Below are positions 1 to 10,567 of a stretch of 64,000 nt of DNA, piece by piece. The stretch is taken from contig CAXKWD010000006.1 of the NCBI GenBank assembly GCA_964059195.1, forward strand, positions 69,953,073 to 70,017,072, read 5' to 3'. Source of the stretch: Ectobius pallidus (taxonomy: Eukaryota > Arthropoda > Insecta > Blattodea > Ectobiidae). The position numbers and the translations under genes are program-made. The first letter of the stretch is position 1. Each line of letters begins with the position of its first letter. The notes below the pieces were generated by a model. It had not been told where the DNA came from, searched no databases, and saw only the letters and a program-made list of their open reading frames with translations.

Positions 1-1
1 T

Positions 2-1046
2 GTGCTTGATGGCCTGGATGTCATTATACGGCGAACTGTAAAAGAAATTGTTGGACTTCCTGACAGAACTGCTTGTGCAATGCTATATGCACCTCGTAAG
101 TTACGTGGACTAGGACTGATTAATTGTCAATGGGAAGCCCCGTTGCAACATATTTCTGTTGCTAAAAAGGTGACCAATTGTGAAGATCCCCGCTTCCTCC
201 TGGTATTTAATTATGATAATGAGATTCAGCAGAGCTTGGCAAGGGTGAGTCCACTGGACACGAGCAATACTCAAATGAGCTCTCGGCAACTTAGAAGAGT
301 TTTGCGGTTGAAATCATTCGAGGAATGGGCATCAATGTCATGGCAAGGTATCGGCGTATCTCATTTTAAGGAATATACAGCCACTAACAACTTCATGGCT
401 GAGAAAGTTAAGCTCACTTCTTCAGAATGGACGACCCTCTTGAAGTTAAATATAAATTATGCCAACTTGAAAGGAGTTCCTGGAAATCATAGTGAATCGA
501 ACGGGACATCCCTTTGTCGCAGATGTGCAAAGGAGACTGAAACACCAGGCCATGTGCTCGGATCTTGTCCCTTCAATTCTCTCCTGATTACCCGGCATCA
601 CAAGTTGAAGCATGCACTTACCACCATGCCAACAAAACAAGGATACGAATGCTTTGAGGAAGTCCATGCTATTGATGGGACAGGATCCAATCGCTTTGCC
701 GACATCGTGGCTTTAAAGAAAGGATCACATGAAGCTTACATCCTTGACCCCAAAATAAGGTAGGAAAATAATGCTGCCGACCAAGCAAACAACGTAGACC
801 GTGAAAAAAGAATATATATGAAAGCTGTATTCCTTTCTTTAAAGAGCAATATATAGGAGGAATTTTGGTGATCGGCATTTTACTGTCCATGGACTTATAT
901 TTGGAGCAAGAGGTACTGTATACCGATCGGTTGCTGACGTACTTAGGAAGCTGGGACTGGACTTATCATCCTTAAATCAGATGGCAGAAAACATCATTGC
1001 TGACTCAGTGGGCATATTGCACCACCACATATATAAGAATATATAG
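2..1046 (+). pseudogene. R2-like non-LTR retrotransposon, C-terminal part (broken)
   Basis: Positions 2-763 encode about 250 residues of the end of an R2-type reverse transcriptase, open at the window edge. A zinc-knuckle of form C-x2-C-x8-H-x4-C (CRRCAKETETPGHVLGSC) is followed by ADIVALKKG...YILDPK, which fits the restriction-like endonuclease that nicks target DNA in this clade. An in-frame stop at 761-763 and a frameshift near 855 break it. The family-like tail resumes at 858 in another frame (GLIFGARGTVYRSVADVLRK) and ends at a stop at 1044-1046. The element is therefore dead. The upstream polymerase domain lies outside the window. The R2 clade assignment is from motif order; a related clade with the same endonuclease (NeSL, Hero) is possible. 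Confidence 0.75.
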
Positions 1047-1185
1047 TAAAAATTGTTTAGATGTTTTATTTAAACTATTGTTTATATGTTACCCATTTTT
1101 TACCATCATTTGAACTATTGTCAAAAGTGATTGATTGGTATGCTGTGTCTATGGCAACTTGCTTGAAGCAAGCAGCTGATTTTGC

Positions 1186-1914
1186 TCAATAAAATGTATT
1201 CTCAGAGCGCATGCTCTGCGGCATAGACAATTTCAGGAAATTTTGATGCTCACAGATTCCGAATACTGAGATTTACCATACTTCTGCCAGGTAAGATGGC
1301 TTAACCACAAGCAAAATGTTGCAAAGAATGTTTGATCTACGGAAATACATACTTTCCTAGCAGCCAAAGGGATTGCAGTTCCAGAACTTAAAGATTATAT
1401 TTTTGTTTGTGATTTAGCGTTCTTAAGCGATTTAACGGTTCACGTAAATGAACTTAGCCTTTGCTTACAAGTTAAACACAAGAAGATTCTACATTTAAGT
1501 TTTAACAGACTGTGTGAAAACATTCAATCAGAAATTAAATATGTGGCAGAGCCAATTAGAAGAGAATAAATTTCACCATTTCCCATCCTTAAAATCGATA
1601 TGAAAGATGAATTGCTTGATATGAAAGAAAAATATATTGCACTATTACAGGAGCATTCTCAGATAAATTTGTAGTCGTGCAAGCGTTAGACAATGACTGC
1701 AGGCTTTTCGAAAATCCATTTACATTATGATCCTTTGGTGGGCCATGACGTACTGTAATTGGAATCTATTAACATTCAAAGCAGCACACCATTGCGCAGT
1801 TCAGGAAAACTTGGTTTGGATTTATACACTTCACTGCCGAAAACATTTCCCAAGCTTCGCCTTTTTGCAAGTAAATTATTGGCCATGTCTGGTACTACTT
1901 ATCAATTTCAATAA
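1186..1914 (+). pseudogene. hAT-type transposase fossil (GTF2IRD2/ZBED-like)
   Basis: Several frames together give a transposase of the hAT class related to vertebrate GTF2IRD2 and ZBED proteins. From 1189 one reads ILRAHALRHRQFQEILMLTD, then LPYFCQVRWLNHK, where RWL is the conserved core. From 1342 comes a stretch with CDLAFLSDLTVHVNELSLCL, matching the family's helical domain before the C-terminus. From 1762 one reads SLPKTFPKLRLFASKLLAMS followed by GTTYQ, the conserved dimerisation tail that normally continues into a C-E-x-x-F motif, here cut by a stop at 1912. At least three stops or frameshifts are visible. No terminal inverted repeats were found, so it could be a decayed transposon or a decayed domesticated copy. 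Confidence 0.65.
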
Positions 1915-3967
1915 CTTTTCACCTATTGACCTTGAACAAGAGCTAGCTGGGCAGTCACATTTCTGATGAATACTGTATCTACGATGTGTTTTCTGATCGA
2001 GTTTGCAGCCGGATATTAAAAATATAATATCTGCAAAGAGACTAAAAAGATGCCAACTGTCTAAATTAACACAGTGCCATTAAGAATACGCCAATATGTA
2101 ATAATGTACGTTTAAATAATTTCACTACACTATTCAGCTAAATTGTGACGTTTATTTTGAGAATTACCGCGTAGAAATCACTTAAATGCTACTAGTAACA
2201 TAAGGGAAAAAGCAGAACTAATTAATAAATAATTTTAATTATATAGACCTGCTTTTCTAAGCTCAAGGCTTGGTTAGAATATGTTCAAAGTTGCTATTGC
2301 GTCTTTCCTCATGGTACCTAGTTGTCCCATTACCTTTCTTTGTGCCTTCCTAGCCAACTCTTCAGTAGTTCAAGAAATATTCATTTCATGACTTAAAAGA
2401 TCTCTCATCCAATATCCGAGGTACCGCCACTGTAGCATGCGTCACGAGTCTGCCTACCTCTCAGGTAGAAGGAATAGGGATGGGGCGAGTGTAGGGGTAG
2501 AGCACTTCTCACTCTCAGTGCATTGCTTGCCAAGCCTGATTATTCTAAACTCTGAAGTATCTGGAGAGGAAATAGCCCTCTCGGCATCTTTGCTTGGGAA
2601 TAGTTGAACAGTAAGATAGTTAGATGTATTATTCAATACAATCCTATCTGATCTTGACTTTTGACTAGGCTGGACTGGCCCCGCCGAGGGTATCGGGAAT
2701 GTTCCCGGTGAGCCGGTAATATACTCTGCCGATATTTTATTTCTACTAGTTATAATCCAACAATTATAAGTCGTCCTATATAATGCTTCAAATTCAATTC
2801 TGCATTGCACTTTATTACTATTACACGATGGGTAATAGTTATTTATTTGTGCATATTTATGTATTTTATGCATATTTGTGCAAATTTATGCATATGCATA
2901 TTTATGCAATAATTATTATATTTATGGGTAAAGTTTTCTGGTGTGCTCTATAAAATTCACAACATAGTAGGTTCTTATATCAACAGCACTTATACGCGAG
3001 TATAGTTGAATTTTTATTCAGGTTTCTTCCAATACATCAGATGCTCACCCTACCACAACTGTGTAAAAAATACAACCACTTTAGGTATAAGGAAAATGTC
3101 CAAAAATGATAGTGACATTTTTGTAGAATACCTCATTCTCAACAAATACTGCCCAAATTGCAATGATGCATTTCAAATGGTTAAGGTGGCATAAATTATG
3201 CCGACTTATTTCAGTAAAGTGCCTTAAGGTACCTAAAAAGACTTAGTGTTTATTGAACAACTATGTGTAATAGTAGAGGTCCTCACAGAAATCCAGTGTA
3301 CAGTAATTCAAAAGAAGTAATATTTGTCTTGATGAAACAAGGTAATTTATATATTTTCTTGCCAATATTTACCGTTACTTTGCTATGGCCAAACCACTGT
3401 CAAATGGACTGTTCTTTATTTTTCCAAATAAAAACAAAATTACGGATATAAAAATGATATTAGAATATACTTTTTTATAAAAATAGACAATTTAACTTAT
3501 TTCCATTCCAATTTTACAGTTACAATTCTATATTAAACTTTTCGTTAGTTGGCAACTTTAAATAGCGGTATCAACTCTATTCTTTAGGAGAAAAACTACC
3601 CACATATTCAAAAATCATTTATGAAAAGACATACAATCTACAATGAAGATGCTTCTATTTTTAATAAATCTTAAGCCTTCAAAACGAGGTACAACAAGAG
3701 TATTTTCTCGTTAACATGAAAGTTCTACAATAGAACAGTCGTGACGGAATAGAAAGCTGCTTGCTGCTCTTTTAGTTAAGCCTACTAATTGGATACACGC
3801 ACAACGACAAACAGTCTATTGAATCAATAACTGCTGTCAGGTGGATGAATGGAAATGTTTCCGGGATGTGCGGTTGGTTTTGCGTCTTCATGGCACGATT
3901 TACTAAAATAAGCCAATCCAACCCTCGGCCCGCGGGCCGCATGAGGCCTTCGTCAACACTTAAATTT
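1915..3967. other. AT-rich intergenic stretch, no recognised gene
   Basis: No known family was recognised. The longest reading frame is 139 codons on the minus strand (2873-2454), proline- and serine-rich in the middle; I do not recognise it and the flanking frames are closed, so it is probably old repeat. Around 2840-2915 there is low-complexity DNA built on TTTATGCATA repeats. Short frames at 3006-3194 and 3263-3451 show no family motif. Confidence 0.4.
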
Positions 3968-3991
3968 GAGAATATTATAGGAGAAAAATTC

Positions 3992-4065
3992 CTCCGGCAC
4001 TGGGACTTGAATCCAGGACCTTTGGCTATTCGCGCCAATGCTCTACCAACTGAGCTAAGCCGGAG
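3992..4065 (-). pseudogene. tRNA-like SINE head, array unit 1
   Basis: On the minus strand this folds as a cloverleaf: a six-pair acceptor, D-arm GCTCAGTTGGTAGAGC, anticodon arm with stem TTGGC/GCCAA, five-base variable loop and T-arm. The A box TAGCTCAGTTGG is perfect and the B box GGTTCAAGTCC nearly so (unit 1 has GGATTCAAGTCC). The loop GCGAATA would give anticodon GAA (Phe), but position 33 is C instead of the invariant U. A retroposon promoter head is therefore more likely than a working tRNA gene. Confidence 0.75.
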
Positions 4066-4309
4066 CCCAATTCACAGCGCCAGATGGAACTTCCCTCCTA
4101 TGACTAATTGCCCTAATGGTCTACCTCACAGACAGACAAGTTATGTCATATGCAGTACTGTGAGGCACACTAAGTACATAGTGACTTTTGTGACCGGGCT
4201 CCCACTGTTATTGTACAGTTAACATTCAAGATAGATACATAAGCATTCATGAGCCACAGATTATTGTCTCTGTTGGACACTACATGAGAATATTATAGGA
4301 GAAAAATTC

Positions 4310-4383
4310 CTCCGGCACTGGGACTTGAACCCAGGACCTTTGGCTATTCGCGCCAATGCTCTACCAACTGAGCTAAGCCGGAG
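4310..4383 (-). pseudogene. tRNA-like SINE head, array unit 2
   Basis: Second copy of the same tRNA-like module, with the T-arm stem CTGGG/CCCAG fully paired. It has the same C at loop position 33. Confidence 0.75.
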
Positions 4384-4627
4384 CCCAATTCACAGCGCCA
4401 GATGGAACTTCCCTCCTATGACTAATTGCCCTAATGGTCTACCTCACAGACAGACAAGTTATGTCATATGCAGTACTGTGAGGCACACTAAGTACATAGT
4501 GATTTTTGTGACCGGGCTCCCACTGTTATTGTACAGTTAACATTCAAGATAGATACATAAGCATTCATGAGCCACAGATTATTGTCTCTGTTGGACACTA
4601 CATGAGAATATTATAGGAGAAAAATTC

Positions 4628-4701
4628 CTCCGGCACTGGGACTTGAACCCAGGACCTTTGGCTATTCGCGCCAATGCTCTACCAACTGAGCTAAGCCGGA
4701 G
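4628..4701 (-). pseudogene. tRNA-like SINE head, array unit 3
   Basis: Third copy, identical to unit 2 as far as I can compare by eye. Confidence 0.75.
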
Positions 4702-5025
4702 CCCAATTCACAGCGCCAGATGGAACTTCCCTCCTATGACTAATTGCCCTAATGGTCTACCTCACAGACAGACAAGTTATGTCATATGCAGTACTGTGAG
4801 GCACACTAAGTACATAGTGATTTTTGTGACCGGGCTCCCACTGTTATTGTACAGTTAACATTCAAGATAGATACATAAGCATTCATGAGCCACAGATTAT
4901 TGTCTCTGTTGGACACTACAAGTTGGGTTCAAGTCCCAGTGCCGGAGGAATTTTTCTCCTATAATATTCTCATGTAGTGTCCAACAGAGACAATAATCTG
5001 TGGCTCATGAATGCTTATGTATCTA

Positions 5026-6416
5026 ACTTAAATTTGACCAACAATTTTTGTTTTAAATTTGTACTTACCGAAAAACTTTCTTTAATCCCTCTTTGATAAA
5101 TTTGGAATCGCCACACTGAAAATTTCGCGAATAGCACTGCCACAACAAGGTATTTGTGTGATCTATATTACGAAATCTTTGTTTGCGAATATTTTTTGTA
5201 TCTTCTACATATTTTCTTCTTTTATGAAATGAGATTTACTCTTAATTGAATTTCATTGTATGCCTACTTATCATTTCCCTTAAATATGTACAACATGTTT
5301 CCACTTAGGTCTTTACGTCAAACGCAATTCCAAAAATAATCAGGTAACCTAAAAAACAGCCGTTGTTCTTGCATCATCTGAAGAAACATTCTTGCTGCAC
5401 CTCTGAAATTATCCACCGATAATTTCTTATATGAAACAAGCATGTCTTCCAATGATTGCATGTGGCCGTTAATTAGTCATTATTCCGGTAATGGTCAACA
5501 GATTTTGTCCAAAGCGAATAGGGTTGTTTCTATGGATTTGTGTATATTGAGTTTATGAAAATTTAAAGCGTAATCGAGATATTGCACGTACAGTCACACA
5601 GACGGGCAGATATACTTTTTTCCGGTTCACCAAGTATTCTTAGAAAGTACTGTTCTGGCACCTAATAATTAGATCAGAAAACTCAAAACGTTTAATCATA
5701 AATTAAGGGGAAACGGAAAGGGCTATCCTTATAATGTTAAATTTATTAATCTTTGAATTTAAAGGAAGTTTTATTTGTAATTTAAATTTGTTATAGATTT
5801 ATGATGTACCTTTTCTCAAAAACTACTAAGGCTAGTCACTTGATCCTTTTAGTTTTCAGAAACGTACCATGTGTTAGTACTGAAAAAATCTTTTTCATAA
5901 ATATACTTATTTACTGAAATATGATTTTTTTTATTTATAGCTTTTGTCTAATTTTTAAACACCTCATGACCTGTTAATATTTTATAAATTAGCCAAAATA
6001 ACAAAATATTTTTTAGTGTTTGTAAGATATCTGAATAAACAAAACCTGAAAAAATCGAAGTTGTAGATTAAGTAGAAGCTGGGAATATGCACCTTTTATA
6101 TAGTAAACGTAAACTTACGGAAAATGATCTTTTAACTTGAAAGTTAAAACATATTTCTGCCATAGTCTGGATCTTCTCAGAAGAATAAAAAATAGCATAG
6201 GTTGAATTATAGTACAATTATGTATGATACATCATTCAAACGGGGAGAGTCCAAAGAGCGAAATTCAATAATAAAATAAAAATATCAATTTGAATCCAAA
6301 AACCAATTGAACTTCAAAGTTAAAACTCCCTGATCCTCATAGTCTGGATCTTCTCGTAGAAATAATAATAAAAAAAAAAAATAGCACGAACAGAATTAAA
6401 ATACAATTATATATGA
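5026..6416. other. AT-rich stretch with an old imperfect duplication
   Basis: No gene is recognised. Segments at about 6130-6232 and 6305-6416 are diverged copies of one sequence; both contain CATAGTCTGGATCTTCTC and an AATAGCA...ACAATTAT block, followed by the insertion site of the next transposon. Confidence 0.45.
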
Positions 6417-6418
6417 TA

Positions 6419-7702
6419 GGGTAAGGTGGTACATTTTCGAACACTTAACAAATATTCTTATTTTAAGAACACAGTAAACTTAAGACAAGTTCAACAGTAT
6501 CGTAATCACAAAGTTGGCAATGTAGTTGACCCTTCTAAAAAATATGGAAGTCAAACAGCTGTAAAATTGGTCATGGCAATCAATCTTTCATTTCCAGAAT
6601 ATCGTTCGAAAATGTACCACAGTAGGTACAATTCTAAACACCAGTGGGTACTATTTCAAACAGTGGCATTTTCAACGAACGAATTGCTTTCTTCCAAATA
6701 TTATATTTTATTATTATTATTTATCAATAATATGAGCGTAATAATGAACTGTCACGTTTTGAATAGGCAGATGACAGGTTTGGGGCATGTGGTCATCATG
6801 CCGACTCCTACGTCAGTTATTGATGGCTTACTGAACCGGAGCCGCTACTTCTTTATGAATTAGCTCTTCGGTTGGTGTCAGGAGGCTGAATGCACCCCGT
6901 TCCAAATCGCCCTACCTCAGAAAAATTCGAGGAGGTAACGGGGATCGAACCCAGACTTGCGGGTCCGTAGTCAGCAACCACTAGACCATGCAGGCGGGTC
7001 TGTCACAACATCAAGAGCAATAATAAAAAATACTTAACAACTCCAGAACTATTTCTGTTTGCTATTCTGTATTGCATAATTGCTGAGATGTAATAGCAAT
7101 CCGGAGGAAGTGCAGTTCATAAATCTTCGTTGAAATAATACCACTGTTGAAAGCTGTGTGATGCCATCCTTTAAATATTTGACTGGCACAGTTAATAATA
7201 ATAAACATGCAGAATGCTGTGATGGCAAAACAACTTTTCCATGTCAAGCGATCGCGGGTTAAAGTACTGTTCGAAATTGTACCTAAAATCCGTTCGTATT
7301 TGTACCTCGAGCTAGTTTTTGTAAATTATACATAGTTGCAAATTCCGCTCACGAATGACCATTGTTGTGCCAATGACTTACGTATTAAAGACTACGCTAT
7401 TTGTTGGTATGAGTTAAAAATTGGTCCTCAACAATGTATTCCAGTAACACAACGTGGGATTATATGCAATTTTATAACGTGCCATTTTTCCAGCATGGAG
7501 TTCTTACCTTCGATTGGAAAATAATATTTTATGGCCGAATGAGTCAACTTAAAACATCATTCTCGCGGATACAGATCAACAAAAAATCAGTATGGACGCT
7601 ATAGTTTTAAAAAGAGGTTGGCTAACATTTGAAACCCCAAAATGGATAAAAATCTTAGTCCGTTCAGAATTGTACCATGTTCGAATATGTACCACCTTAC
7701 CC
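6419..7702. mobile_element. Non-autonomous TIR transposon with TA target duplication
   Basis: The ends are inverted repeats: GGGTAAGGTGGTACATTTTC at the left and its near complement, ending GTACCACCTTACCC, at the right. Each is flanked by TA (6417-6418 and 7703-7704), which fits the Tc1/mariner superfamily. A motif close to GTTCGAAAATGTACC recurs in both orientations at about 6427, 6604, 6625, 7269, 7292, 7662 and 7678, so subterminal and internal transposase-binding sites are likely. No transposase is readable. The 145-codon frame at 6426-6863 begins in the TIR, runs into the SINE and shows no family motif. Confidence 0.75.
6768..7000 (-). repeat. tRNA-derived SINE (family B) inside the TIR transposon
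   Basis: Read on the minus strand, the head (about 6999-6929) starts at CCGCCTGCATGGTCTAGTGG, giving an A box, and has a perfect B box GGTTCGATCCC. The body continues to about 6768 and shares CTACCTCAGAAAAATT and TCAGTTATTGATGG-type segments with the copy at 9.1 kb. It interrupts the 6.4-7.7 kb transposon and so is younger than it, unless it was captured. Confidence 0.7.
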
Positions 7703-7704
7703 TA

Positions 7705-9070
7705 CATGAAAATTATTTTAAAGAGGAAAATACAGAAAATAAAATACAACAATAAAAAGAAAATAATCATTTTCATTAAAAAATCAGTTCCAATTCCCCT
7801 TAAACCAGATAGCTTCGTAAATATTCAACGGGTTTCATATTCAGAATATTAACTAAGATACTATGTATACCTGATTTCAATGGCTCTGGCCCGCACACTG
7901 CTTCGGATTTGGAATGAGGAAAAAAAGTAGGAAAGCCCGGCACTAGAATGTACCAGTGCAATGGAAAAGAAGGGACCTTTAGTTACACATAATAACATAC
8001 TCTCTTTGTACGTGACGTAGATGTGACAAAACGATGATTGCATCCTAGGAGCCTTCCTACCAGTTATACTACCAATTCGTAGCCAGTTGTGCTATTATTA
8101 TTATGATGATGATTATTATTATTATTATTTTTATTTGTAATATTATTATTGTAAATTATTCTCCTTAAGACTGTCATTAGTACTGTCTTATCTTCTATCA
8201 TATCAAAGATTCAATCTAAAACATTTAAATGAAGAGTCTGACTTGAGCTCTATGATGGACATTGATTTCTAAGCCGTTCAATAAAAAAAAAAAAAAAAAA
8301 AAAATAGAAATGCGTGATACAATAAAGACTGGTTGCGTCATTATGATTTATGTATAAGAGAAGAGTTGGATGCCGTGCAACGTATCATGGCACAACGATT
8401 CACAGCTTGTGATCGTACGTACGCGGAAATATTTACTATCTTAACGTACTTCAGCATGCGATGACTTTCTCGGCATTACAACTTACCAAGTGGAAACCGT
8501 AAAAAATCTCTTTCTTTCTCTGAGTTTTACCTCCCCCGTTGAAGGAACGCTTAGGTTTTACAGTTTCACTACCTGAGAAACTCTAAAAACTTGATTGCAA
8601 TGATTGAATCGGCCGTCGGAAGAAGTAAATAAATACAAACTCTGGGGGGAGGATTATACAAAACTTTATGTAACATGTGTCCTATTTATTGAAAACATAC
8701 ATTTTTTTCCATAGAACATTTAAATTGTCTCTGGCGTATCCCATTGTTCAAACAGTTTGTAAGTATTTTATTTCGGCTCATAAAATTGAAACAAACTCTA
8801 TTGTTTTGTTTCCTTCTTCCATCTGAAGGAGACATGAGCAAAAGTACTTAAATGAAGAACAGTTAGAAATTCCTCAGCCTTTTCCAGCAGAGGCATTCTT
8901 AACCTCTCGACTGCTAAGGATATTACGCTATTTTATTAAAGGTAAACAGTGGGTGGTTCTCTTTCAGTCACAGAGTATCTGAGAGATCTGGTCATGGAAG
9001 CAAAATAAAATTACAATTTTAAAAGAAAAATTTAAGATACTGAACCACAATTTTCATTGTTACACTATTA
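7705..9070. other. AT-rich stretch with ATT microsatellite and poly(A) tract
   Basis: No gene is recognised. An ATT-rich microsatellite lies at about 8093-8160. An uninterrupted run of A occupies 8283-8304, preceded by TTCAAT, and could be the tail of an old plus-strand retroposon whose body I cannot identify. Confidence 0.45.
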
Positions 9071-9074
9071 ACAA

Positions 9075-9370
9075 CTAATTCCGAGGGGCTACATCCCTCT
9101 GGGAACCGAGCCGACCATCCAATGGCCGTACGAAGATGACAAATTTAGGGAATGTGATCAGCATTCGGCCTCCCACGGCGTTATTGATAATTCCCGGTAC
9201 GGAATTCGCTACTTTTATAAAATCAAGTAGCTCCTCAGTTCGTCTCACGAGGCCGCCACTGAGGCTGAGTGCACCTCGTTTCAGTCACCTACCTCAGAAA
9301 AATTGGAGGGTGTTCCGGGGAATCAAACCCAGACCTGCGAATCTGTAGACAGCAATGCTAATCAGTAACA
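9075..9370 (-). repeat. tRNA-derived SINE (family B), diverged copy
   Basis: Same family as at 6.8-7.0 kb, also with its head at the right (minus strand). The B box is degraded to GGTTTGATTCC and the A-box half is poorly preserved. Shared body blocks include CCTACCTCAGAAAAATT, GCACCTCGTTTC-like sequence and GGCC-rich segments. Confidence 0.65.
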
Positions 9371-9706
9371 ACTAATTGAATAATTATAGAGCATTCTGCA
9401 TGCTTGATTAGCCTATAGGAATTCTATTTGTTTAAAGTATAATTTTATTGCATGTGATTTTTTCTATTAACTTATTTATCAAAATCACTTTACGAGCAAG
9501 TAGCGAATTTTGTTTGCTGCATTTTGGATGAAATCATTCTACGTAGACTTAGGACTATTCCACAAGTGGACCTAAATAATCAATAATCATATTTTAGGCT
9601 AATAATAATAATATTAATAAAGACATTGGCTTCAGGGATGGTCTAAAGTAGAGAAGTATTGGGAATAAAAATCGAGAATCAACATCAATAATAACAATAA
9701 CAGTAA

Positions 9707-9761
<55 letters not shown>

Positions 9762-10567
9762 GAGTCGTAATAGTAGTGGTATCTGTAGTAGTAGAAATTA
9801 ATTCCTAAAATGAGTGATCTGGTTCTTTGTTTATCTGCTTGGACGCGTATACCTCGATCATCATTGATTAGTTTTACAAACAGTTTTATAAAGGGTGTGT
9901 CATATTAAAAGCGCAAACCGAAATGGTTGAAAGTATACGATAACAGAAACAAAAAAGTTCCAGCAAACATGGATCCGCAAAGAGGCCGTACGCGAGATTC
10001 ATTATTGCGAATGTGTGATTATGAGCCGCCACTGACGTCCTTGGTTGTGCTAGAAGAGTTTGCGAGCTGGCACTCATATGAGTACGTAAAGCATTCCCCT
10101 TCCATTACCCCTCCTCTTGCGTAACATACAGAGCACGGAAGCAGTCAGTGGTGTACCTTTTGCTAACTGCAAAGGAGTATGGGGCAGCAAAAGAAAAAAC
10201 TATTCTTTCCGGAAGGACTGGGGATTAGTATATACAACAAAACAAAACATTAAATTAAACAAAATAAAATCTCGTTTTCTTTGATTTTGTGTACCAATTC
10301 GCTTTATTGTAACCTACATTTCAACATCAGACGACACTTCAATACGAAGCATGCCAAGAAGTCTGAGACAAGTATAGTTTCAGGTACTGTTTACTTATAA
10401 GCTGTAATAAATTTCGAAATTACTTACTTATCGTTTAATATTTAGCTGCGTCAAATGATTGCTTACTAATAAATGTAACGATTAGCTTTAACATTAATTA
10501 GATAGTATTTTAGTTAATTATAATGTTCGTAGTATTAACATTAGAATTTCTTATCAGGAAAGTGGAT
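9371..10567. other. AT-rich stretch with AAT microsatellite
   Basis: No gene is recognised. A pure AAT/TAA microsatellite occupies about 9708-9761. A 65-codon plus-strand frame (9927-10124) and a 63-codon minus-strand frame overlap each other and have no family motif. Confidence 0.4.

Larger units (their letters stand above)
3968..5025 (-). repeat. Three tandem 318-bp tRNA-derived SINE units plus inverted partial copy
   Basis: Units start at 3968, 4286 and 4604, exactly 318 bp apart and almost identical; unit 1 differs at a few bases. On the minus strand each holds a tRNA-like head (module H, with pol III A and B boxes), a short leader, a segment T (about 55 bp) and a body B of about 150 bp ending GGCGCTGTGAATT. 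Unit 3 stops at 4920. Positions 4921-5025 are then the reverse complement of a T/H junction, beginning inside the tRNA T-arm. Such near identity implies recent tandem amplification, or recombination between copies. Open frames of about 71 codons at 4325 and 4643 simply track the repeat and are not genes. Confidence 0.9.

Noticed and set aside
1186..1196. AATAAA as the polyadenylation signal of the R2-like element
   Set aside because: The position falls inside the readable hAT transposase frame (IKCILRAHALRHRQF), and R2-type elements do not need it.
2454..2873. 139-codon minus-strand gene
   Set aside because: It is the longest frame not covered by a known element, but no family, start context or neighbouring exon supports it.
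3992..4701. Cluster of functional tRNA-Phe genes
   Set aside because: The cloverleaf is good, but the loop lacks U33, the acceptor has a mismatch, and the same sequence recurs as a dispersed, rearranged repeat.
3845..4858. Repeated frames of about 71-125 codons in the 4-5 kb region, looking like a tandem gene family
   Set aside because: They are translations of the 318-bp SINE units, antisense to the tRNA-like heads; their identity follows the DNA repeat, not protein conservation.
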